Source: Clytia hemisphaerica (taxonomy: Eukaryota > Cnidaria > Hydrozoa > Leptothecata > Clytiidae). Taken from it: a stretch of 64,000 nt of DNA. The notes below the pieces were generated by a model. It worked only from the letters and a program-made list of their open reading frames with translations, was not told the DNA's origin and ran no database searches. The position numbers were made by a program, and so were the translations under genes. The stretch lies in NCBI GenBank assembly GCA_902728285.1, contig CACVBU010000865.1, positions 1,083,044 through 1,147,043 on the forward strand. The letters run 5' to 3'. This document shows, in pieces, positions 56,190-64,000 of this stretch. Every line of letters starts with the position of its first letter. Position 1 is the stretch's first letter.

Positions 56190-58131
56190 AAAACTTTCTT
56201 CATTTATTATGACAGTATGATTAGCTTTTTTATCTTTTTTTACTGAGGTATTTTATTCTCTATTGTATACATTGTTTATATTTGTAACCCCTAAGATTAG
56301 AGATTTTTCCTGAATTTCCTGTGAAAACTTTGCTTCATATTCTAGGATTTTGCTTGAAGTAGGAACTTGATTCACGTTTTAATGGTCATAATCTTACAAT
56401 GCACAAATCAAATCCTCTACGTTTGGTAATAAAAGATCCTTGTTCTTGCCTTTTATCCTGCATCTTTTAATAATCTAGTTTTAATCTAGATTTTTATTTT
56501 GGTATAGCATGTCTTATGTTCTAAATTTTTAGCTACTACATTTCCTATATACACCAAAATTGTTGTAACTTTTATTTTTGTCAAGTTTCATACTGAAAAA
56601 GACTTGAGAATTTAAATTCCTATTTGCTGCCTGTAGTTAGACGTTATCTTTAGAACCCTTTGAGCTTTAAATGCTAAATTTTTAGTCCCATTGAGATGAG
56701 AGCTCCTTGAAGGTTATTTTGAATGACCACTTATATACTGAAATCGTATTTTAAAAATTCATAAAAAAGTTTATGTAAACTTTCTGTGGTCTACTCATGT
56801 CTACTAGTACTCTGTTGTGTAAAGTGTGCAAATTTAGAATTTAGACTGTTATTATGAAAAATAATTGAAACATTAGTATTCCTTTGTTTTAATCACCCAA
56901 CTAATCATCATCCAAATTTTAGGTAGCTTTCATCCAATGATTGGTCATTCTGGATTCAGTCAAAGATGCATTCAAAAAGAAGATTCAAAGATGTTTAATC
57001 CATTGAAATAAAATTGATTTGAAAAAAAAGTTGTTCTTTATTTTTAAGGCTTATACTCGGTCAAAAGATTTTCCTGGGTGGGTTTTAAAAGTTTTGCTCT
57101 CACTGAAAGCACAGAAGTTTCAAATATTTTTTTTAATTACAGCCTAAAAAGTTAAAAATTTTGCAATTTCTTCTCTAAAATGGAAAACCACCCCCTTCAA
57201 TTGAGCACAAAAGAAAAATGCCACAGGGGAGAAATTAAATCATTTCTGTAAGTTAAACATAACCGTGGAAATAGATGAAAAGATTCATTAAATTTTTACC
57301 CTCTTTGACATTTGTCGATCTTATTATGTGCATACAATATCTAAAACTGACACCTTATTTTTTTAAACCAATTGTTATTTGTCAATATCATCAATATCAA
57401 TGAGTTATCTGAAAAGATTTTAAACATGGTATGTAATATTAGAACAACTTACGGTTTGTTTTTCATAAACACCAAATTGGTCATAAATTGCTAACAACTC
57501 ATCAGATTTGCTTCAAATTTTGAATATAAGCTCACTGAGTGGATTGAAATAATGCAACAAAGAGCAAACTCCCATAAAATGCCCGGCTCAATAACTCAAA
57601 TTTTCGGGCCAGGCCGATAGCTCCATTTTTTTATGAACCAAATCTGTGTCGACATTAGACCAACTTATACAGTAGTTGATAAATAAACCTAAAAGAGGAT
57701 TTTTGATAAATACAAAAGTTGAAAAACAAATATAAAGTTGATTATGATACAAAATTAGAGTTTAGATACACACATAGAAAATGAAATATTAGGCTACCGG
57801 TCCCCCGCATACATGCGTATAGCCACTCAAGGTGGGGGTATCACGACTGCCAAAGTGCGCTCATTGTTGCCGGCTTCCAAATCCAATTAAATGGTTAAAT
57901 TTTAGAATTATGCAAATAGACTTGATTCAGGAGTTAAAATTTTAAAACAATCCAGACTCTGATTTGACAAAATAAAACACTCACTGAAAACTTCAAAAGC
58001 TAGAAATTTATGTCCTTAGAAAAAGAGGGGTGAAGAAGATTTGAAAAATATGATCCATCATGGTTAGGCATATATTTATAAACAACCTAAAAATAAACAA
58101 AGCTTACATTCTTGAGATACACTATGAAACT
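56190..58131. other. Spacer between convergent ISL2EU genes
   Basis: AT-rich, no coding signal. A polyadenylation-like aataaa follows the transposase at about 57007. Both genes point into this spacer. Confidence 0.5.
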
Positions 58132-59844
58132 TTATTTAAATAGTGATTTCAAATAAAACTGATCATAGAAATCAATACAGTCCTTAATCAAACCAAAATA
58201 AAAATCCTTGTCAAACTCTATAATGTCTATCAGATATCCATGTTCTGTATAAACAAAAAAGTAGCACTTTTTCAAACCAGTTACACCCATTTGTAGCTGG
58301 CACTGGGAATAATAACCATGAGTATCTTTCAATTTAGAATCTTTAATGTAAGGCAACTTTGCTTTTTCATCGGTTGGCGATAAATGACTTATGGATGAAG
58401 GGCATTTTATCTCCAAACAAACATCTTCGTGGCATGAACAGGAAATTATACCGTCAGGGCTAGCACCAATAAATGGATTATCCACATTCAAAAAAATACC
58501 ACATTCTTTAATTGTCACATTTTTGTGTGACTTTTTGTAAACATCCAAAAAACACTCAGCAGCAAGAGGTTCTGTTGATCTACCATAAGCTAATGAAGGT
58601 AAGTCTGGACTGGTAAATACATTTCCTGATACTTTCTGAATCAAAGTAAACATGTTTATGTACCCGGCTCTTCCATTTCTGACCTTGTGCATTTTGGTCT
58701 TCACTTGATGGACTTTGGATGCACTGATAACACCTTTTCGATAGTCATACCAAAGGGGATTATCACTTTGACCATGGGTTATTTTTTCAATTGTAGCAAC
58801 TGATGCTGCACTAACATTTGCCTTCAAATTTTCAAAAAAAACCTTTTTTGACTGCGACATCATCAATACATCATCCACACTGATGGGTGGGTTTTCAATG
58901 ACAGGTTTTTTAGATATGACCTCCCTAACAAAATCGATTTCAGGTTTAGGGTGGTCCATGCAGAGGGTGGTTCCATAGACCATATCACCAAGGGAATCAA
59001 TGACCGAATTGAAATTTAAAATTTTTCCACCGTCATCATTGTCGTCACAAATGGGCTTATAATTTTTCTTTGGGGTAGCCAGCAACTTGCGCTGCTGCTT
59101 TTTTCCACGCTTTCTGATGTCGTCCCGATTTAAGTTCATGTTAGAAATTTTACATGGGGTAACTTCTGATCGATTTGGTAGCCAATCGTTGGGAGTAGCA
59201 GTACAGGCAGGATTGGAAAGACCAAGCCGCAATGCTGTCTCTAGTCGAAAAAGAGCTGCTGATACATGGTTGCACGTAGAAATCATTCCACCCATACATG
59301 TACAATGAGCACGTAGTACTCTCCCCTTGAACTTGGAAAAGAGAATCCATAAGTTATGTTTTAGACTGTTAATCTTCTGGGAACGCCGGCAATCAGCTTT
59401 GATGAAACAAAAGTCACTTGTCTTTGAAATGGGATGATAAAAAAGTTTTCCCAACCAGCCTTGCTTGAAAAAACTATATCCTTTCGAAGCCTTGTAGTCA
59501 CTGAGGTCCTCGGCTTGGTCATCAAGCATACAAAACTTTATGATGTATACCATAGGGACTTTTGGCCAGAAAACAACACCATCTTCCTCATTAAGCCAGC
59601 CAGTTTCAAGCTTAAAAGGGTCAGGTAATGTTTTTCCTTCATAAAGAAGTTTCTGTTCATATTCAGTTTTGATTTCACTTTGAACTTCTTCTGCTGTTTT
59701 CACGACGGGAGACTTGTTCTCCGCAGCAACAAAAGCTCTTGCTACAAGATCATCTTTGACTCCAGATACTTTTAATCCTCTCAATCTCAAATAATTCTTT
59801 AATTCGACCACTTTCAAGCTTTTAAAATATTCACGAGACTCCAT
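58132..59844 (-). CDS. ISL2EU accessory protein: SAP, SWIM finger, YqaJ exonuclease
   Basis: I place the start at ATG 59844 (M-E-S-R-E-Y-F), 40 bp inside the right TIR; the open frame extends upstream without ATG. About 570 residues, uninterrupted. A SAP-like helix pair opens it (V-V-E-L-K-N-Y-L-R-L-R-G-L-K). A SWIM zinc finger follows at about 180-200 (C-T-C-M ... C-N-H-V). A YqaJ-type nuclease occupies the C-terminal 200 residues: W-Y-D-Y-R-K-G-V-I-S-A-S, Y-G-R-S-T-E-P, G-A-S-P-D-G, L-E-I-K-C-P and Q-C-Q-L-Q-M, which supply the D-E-x-K catalytic set. The lambda-exonuclease-like fold degrades DNA 5'-3'; its role in transposition is not established. Encoded opposite to the transposase. Confidence 0.9.
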   Translation of the reverse strand: MESREYFKSLKVVELKNYLRLRGLKVSGVKDDLVARAFVAAENKSPVVKTAEEVQSEIKTEYEQKLLYEGKTLPDPFKLETGWLNEEDGVVFWPKVPMVYIIKFCMLDDQAEDLSDYKASKGYSFFKQGWLGKLFYHPISKTSDFCFIKADCRRSQKINSLKHNLWILFSKFKGRVLRAHCTCMGGMISTCNHVSAALFRLETALRLGLSNPACTATPNDWLPNRSEVTPCKISNMNLNRDDIRKRGKKQQRKLLATPKKNYKPICDDNDDGGKILNFNSVIDSLGDMVYGTTLCMDHPKPEIDFVREVISKKPVIENPPISVDDVLMMSQSKKVFFENLKANVSAASVATIEKITHGQSDNPLWYDYRKGVISASKVHQVKTKMHKVRNGRAGYINMFTLIQKVSGNVFTSPDLPSLAYGRSTEPLAAECFLDVYKKSHKNVTIKECGIFLNVDNPFIGASPDGIISCSCHEDVCLEIKCPSSISHLSPTDEKAKLPYIKDSKLKDTHGYYSQCQLQMGVTGLKKCYFFVYTEHGYLIDIIEFDKDFYFGLIKDCIDFYDQFYLKSLFK

Positions 59845-59883
59845 ATTGCACCTTTTCCCACCAAAACTGAAGCGAGTTTTCAA

Positions 59884-59960
59884 TGTTTTGATTTTGCGAC
59901 CACACTAAACTCTTACCCAGTCTTTTTTCAAAAATACGCGCCGTTTTTCCGAATTGGTGT
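59884..59960 (-). repeat. ISL2EU right terminal inverted repeat
   Basis: Complement of the left repeat with gaps. It ends CCGAATTGGTGT followed by the AT target-site copy. Confidence 0.75.
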
Positions 59961-59962
59961 AT

Positions 59963-61045
59963 TACAGGGGGGATCAGTCTCGTACCAATCCTAACAAAGA
60001 TTTTAGAAAACATTATCCTAGAAAAATGTTTATTCTTAAAATCGCCATAACAATCACCGTTTGGATTCACTCAAAAATCGTCAACCACTCATGCAGAAAT
60101 CTTAATCCAAGACACTATCAGGTTTTATAACAGTAAAGACTCACCTGTTTACATTTGCAGCTTGGATGCTTCCAAGGCTTTTGACAGCTGTAATTGGCTT
60201 AAACTTTTTGAAAAACTAGGAGATAACGAATCAATACCAAAACCAATTCTCAAATTTCTCATTGACTCATACCTCAAAAGCAAATCGACTGTTGTTTATG
60301 GTAACGTTGAATCAGAACCCTTCAACCTAACACAGGGGGTTAAACAGGGATCGATCCTTTCTCCAAAGCTTTACAATAAATATACAGAGACTCTCATTGC
60401 AGAAATTTTAAACCTTCAGATCGGGACTCACCTACCAGATGGTACAAATACATCCATTATAGCATTTGCTGATGACCTGATCCTGACGAGTCCAACTCTA
60501 CAAAACTTGCAAACTCTTCTCGACAAATGTGCAACTTACTGTATCAATCATAATCTTAAATTTAATGAATTGAAACCACAATTTATCATATCGGGAAGAA
60601 GTGACTTATCGCTTCCATTTCTTGGTTTAGAAAATAACCTTGTACTACCACAAAATACACTTTAACACCTGGTTTTTCAGTGGAAATTATCAACTCACAC
60701 CAAAACATTACAGCTACAGCAACATGAATATCGTTTACAAGAAATGTGGGCCGTTACATCCTCACTTATTTCAGTCGGGGTTAGAAGACTATCACCTTCT
60801 CAAATAATATCACTCTTCAGATCCCTCGTGGTCCCGAAATGCTTTACGGAGTGGAACTGGTTCGCTTGACAGCCACCTATGAAGAATTTCTAGACAGACA
60901 AGCACGCTGTGCTTTAAAATCGCTCTTCGGTTGTCTCGAAACATTCGAAAAACCTTATCAACAAACTCTACAATATCGGAGACATCTCACAAATCCTGGA
61001 CAATAAAAAACTCAGTCTCCTAAAGGAACTTATCGCAAACAACAA
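59963..61045 (+). pseudogene. LINE ORF2 3' part: reverse transcriptase and tail
   Basis: Resumes at Y-R-G. A six-G run (59967-59972) adds one base compared with the expected frame, then I-S-L-V-P-I-L-T-K-I-L-E follows. A TAA lies near 60048. RT blocks: L-D-A-S-K-A-F-D-S-C, G-V-K-Q-G-S-I-L-S-P, I-A-F-A-D-D-L-I. After a TAA near 60663 further tail motifs appear in shifted frames (M-W-A-V-T-S-S-L-I-S-V-G-V-R-R-L). It is terminated by an AAC-rich run and the start of another LINE. Confidence 0.75.
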
Positions 61046-64000
61046 CAACAACGCCGAAGATCCCAGGTTACAAACCCACAAAACGCGCAGACAGAAGAGG
61101 AGGTATATCTGGTGGTGGACTCATCACTTACGTGAAAGATACTGTGATTTTCGAAAGTGCAGGTGAATCATCCCTCAATGCAACAGAAGTCACAACAATC
61201 CGAGTTCGCCTAACAAGAAGAAACTGGATGACTATAGCAAATGTCTACACTCCTCCGACAAACAGCACTGGCCAAGCAATCGCCTTTCGACCAGACAACA
61301 TACCCACCCCTGACAACGCAATAATCACTGGGGACTTCAACGCCCACTCGCCACTCTGGGACCTTCTTCAACCTCCCGACAACCGAGGAACAGAAGTCGA
61401 AACATGGACACTTGAAAACAATCTAAATGTCCTAAATGACGGTACACCAACAAGGATAAACAAGATCACAGGAGGGGAAAGTACCCCTGATATTTCTCTC
61501 ATCGGAACAAAATGGAACGACAAAAGCAAATGGGAAGTTGGCAATCAGCTTGGCAAATCAGACCACCTACCCATAACAATCACAATCCACTCAAAGGTTA
61601 TACACCAGTCAATATTTGGAAAATCTGCTAAATGGAAAAGAAACGGAGTAAATTGGACGAACTTCAGAGAAGCAGTAGAAGAATCAATCAACACCCTACA
61701 AGACGAAACTAACATCACAAGACGAATTCTACGATTTAACAAAATCCTCGTAGAATCAGCCAAAGTACACGTTGGCAAAGTCAAGCCAAGAAAAACTGCA
61801 AAGATATACATGACCCCTACAGTCAGAGCAGCCCTCCAAAGACGAAACAGATTAAGACGAAACGTTAAAAACCAAAGACAACAGTGGCTAAACGCGTGCA
61901 AAGAAGCACAAGAAGAGATACGAAAAGCAAAAGAAAGCTGGAAGGACCTGCTAGAATCGACCTTACAAGAAAACGATGATCGCAAACTGTGGAACATTGT
62001 AAATTCCCTGAAAGGATGCCCGGAAACAAACTCCCCAAACGAGACTATGAGACACAACGGTCGAACGATCTCCTCAAACAAAAAGAAAGCAAACCTGTTT
62101 ATACAACATTACGCTAAAGTTAGTCGACACAAATTCACAAAGGATGAGAGATCACTAAATAGAAACCTCAAGAAAAGACTAGAAGCACCCTCCGTTGACA
62201 CGGAACACGGAAGAGACTTCACCATCGGAGAATTAAAGAAAGCAATTTCAAAAATGAAAAGAAAAGGAGCACAAGGACCGGATGAGATACCACCGACATT
62301 CCTTAAAGAACTTGGCCCAAACGCCCAGCAAGAACTTCTAACAATCCTAAATATGTGCCTACGTAATGCAGCATGCCCCCATATTTGGAGAATAGCAACC
62401 ATCTTACCACTTCTAAAAGCTAGCAAACCCGCAAGCGAGCTTGCCTCCTTCCGCCCCATCAGTCTAACTTCGTGCGTCTCAAAATGCTTCGAAAGGATGA
62501 TAGCAGAACGCCTATACTTCTACGCAGAGACAAACAACATCTTGGACAGCAAACAAGCAGGATTCCGAAAAGGTAGAGGATGCGACGACCAGATAGGTAG
62601 AATAATACAAGCAATCCAAGACGGGTTCAATCAAAAACCTATGCAGAGGTCAACATTGGTTCTGCTAGACTTTTCAAAAGCGTATGATACAGTATGGAGG
62701 GAGAAATTACTACACACACTGATAGACGATGGAGTGCCAATGTCAATTGTAAGATGGCTTGCCAGCTTTCTCCGTGATAGACAAGCAAAGGTCAACTTCA
62801 ATGGTGCCACCAGCAAGAGTCGCAAGATAAAACAAGGTGTCCCACAAGGATCAGTACTGTCTCCTATACTCTTCTTGTTCTACATAAACCAACTGGCCAA
62901 AATCTTACCACAAGAAACACTCAACGCCCTATTCGCAGACGATGTGTCAATACTCGCAACCGAAAAGACAAAAGAAGAAACAGAGAGGAAAGCGCAACAA
63001 ACTGTCGACGTGGTCACCAGCTGGGCCCAAGAATGGAAGATCAGTCTAAACGCAACGAAAAGTGAAGCAAGCTTCTTCAGCACATGGTCACAAGAGGCTA
63101 CATGGATGCCAACCATCACAATTGACGGACAGCCCATAAAGAAAGAGAAAACACCTCGATTACTGGGGGTCATTCTTGACAGACTGCTCAATTTTGGCCC
63201 ACACATCGATACCATCATACAAAGAACGGAAAGAAAGCAAAGAATCCTCAATGCAGTGGCGAACACTGAATGGGGATGGAACAAAGAAAAGCTCATCCAA
63301 ATATTCATTGCACATGCCTCTAGCACAGCTGAGTATGCAGCTTTTGCGTGGCTACCAAGCACCGCCAAATCTCACCTAGAAAGACTGGATCGAGCACAGA
63401 ACAAACTACTTCGAGTGATCACCGGACAGTACTTGGCGACTCCAGTCGAAGCACTCCGATTGGAATGCGGAATTCCAAATCAAAACACAACCAGAGACAG
63501 GCTAATCGCTAAAGCTTCCGAAAAAGCAAAAAGACTTGATCACAACCATCCACGAAGTATTGCATCCCAAGGCTCAACTACTCATCACAGAAAACAAACT
63601 AACTGGAGAGCAAAATCTCACACACTACAACAATACCTGCCAGCAGAAGTTTCCAACAGACAACCACTGAACTACTTCCCATCTCCTCCATGGATGACGG
63701 CAGCCAACCTAGAGATATTTGCTACCCTCCCAGGAGTTAACAGCAGAGAAGATGATATCCACACAAAAAGGAAATCTTCCATAGACAAGATCAAAGAAGT
63801 GGACGCTGAGATCACAATCTACACGGACGGCTCTGCCTCCGAAGGTACTAGAAAAGGAGGTTCTGCGGCAGTAATCACAAGGGGTGACCCCGAGAACCCA
63901 GAGACGATCCATGTCATCCAACGCAAAGGATCAGATTTTACCTGCTCGTACGAAGAAGAGCTGGACGCAATGCAAACAACCGCAAATTGGATCTCCCTAA
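61024..64000 (+). CDS. LINE ORF2: endonuclease, RT and RNase H, open to window end
   Basis: A plus-strand frame read codon by codon has no stop from 61024 to 64000 (about 992 codons). The copy is 5'-truncated: coding similarity starts near 61050 (I-P-G-Y-K-P-T-K-R) without an initiating ATG. APE: G-G-L-I-T-Y-V-K-D, N-V-Y-T-P-P, T-G-D-F-N-A-H-S, P-D-I-S-L-I, S-D-H-L-P-I. RT: F-R-P-I-S-L-T-S-C, L-L-D-F-S-K-A-Y-D-T-V-W, G-V-P-Q-G-S-V-L-S-P, F-A-D-D. An RNase H domain begins at about 63800 (I-T-I-Y-T-D-G-S-A-S-E ... E-E-L-D-A), as in the I/jockey superfamily. GC content is clearly higher than its surroundings, suggesting youth or a different origin. Confidence 0.9.

Larger units (their letters stand above)
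54243..59960. mobile_element. Complete ISL2EU-type DNA transposon (5718 bp)
   Basis: Termini ACACCAATTCGG ... CCGAATTGGTGT flanked by AT on both sides (54241-54242 and 59961-59962). It carries two convergent genes, a THAP-DDE transposase and a SAP/SWIM/YqaJ nuclease. That gene pair and a 2-bp AT duplication are characteristic of ISL2EU elements (family knowledge). It is inserted in the RT region of a LINE. Confidence 0.85.
52595..61045 (+). mobile_element. APE-type LINE split by the ISL2EU transposon
   Basis: 5' part 52595-54242 (endonuclease and connector), 3' part 59963-about 61045 (RT and C-terminus ending near an (AAC)n stretch). The two halves join at codons for N-N|Y-R-G. The copy contains several stops and frameshifts. 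Clade not resolved (RTE/Nimb/Tx1-like features). Its end is overlapped by the next LINE. Confidence 0.8.

Noticed and set aside
61545-63921. Several minus-strand frames of 60-178 residues
   Set aside because: Shadows of the uninterrupted plus-strand LINE frame covering 61024-64000, which shows all APE/RT/RNase H motifs.

Overview
This is an AT-rich eukaryotic window (roughly two thirds A+T) built almost entirely of nested, mostly decayed transposable elements. Spliced genes with consensus GT/AG borders, several LINE families, an ISL2EU element, an XPG/PIN-nuclease DNA transposon and many fold-back MITEs suggest a marine invertebrate, most likely a cnidarian (hydrozoan-like). That taxonomic call is an inference from protein families and base composition; no marker gene is present.

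Layout. 1-2178 (-): a spliced gene of unknown function, cut by the window start, with a 100-bp MITE in an intron. 2221-6756: an internally repetitive MITE, then a duplicated repeat unit split by a dead CR1/L2-like LINE. 6790-9812: remnants of a Ty3/Gypsy-like pol. 10247-19148: an 8.9-kb DNA transposon with ~380-bp inverted repeats, carrying an FEN1/XPG-like nuclease gene (Academ-type). It sits inside a minus-strand gene whose reading frame is exactly restored when the element and a 3-bp TAG duplication are removed. 20729-21105: a hAT-type MITE with 8-bp TSD. 23511-26637: duplicated segments with a ~53-bp minisatellite, ending in an assembly gap. 27790-31510: a broken RecQ-like helicase followed by a broken DDE integrase. 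32721-39301: a decayed multi-exon gene of a probably mobile but unnamed family, with a PHD/coiled-coil LINE ORF1 in one intron. 39806-44700 (-): an apparently intact two-ORF LINE with a virus-like 2A peptide at the head of ORF2. 44701-49817: two nearly identical 1.25-kb copies of a HECT-like gene fragment. 52595-61045: an APE-type LINE split by a complete 5.7-kb ISL2EU transposon (THAP+DDE transposase, and SAP/SWIM/YqaJ nuclease). 61024-64000: a second LINE whose reading frame is open to the window end (APE, RT, start of RNase H).

How the parts relate. Most genes here work for their own element: nuclease or transposase plus TIRs (Academ-type, ISL2EU), or ORF1 plus endonuclease/reverse transcriptase (LINEs). 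Non-autonomous MITEs, fold-backs and minisatellites fill the rest. Insertions can be ordered in three places because the interrupted reading frame or repeat is recognisable on both sides. The only host-like genes are the spliced minus-strand gene at the left edge and the minus-strand gene broken by the Academ-type element.
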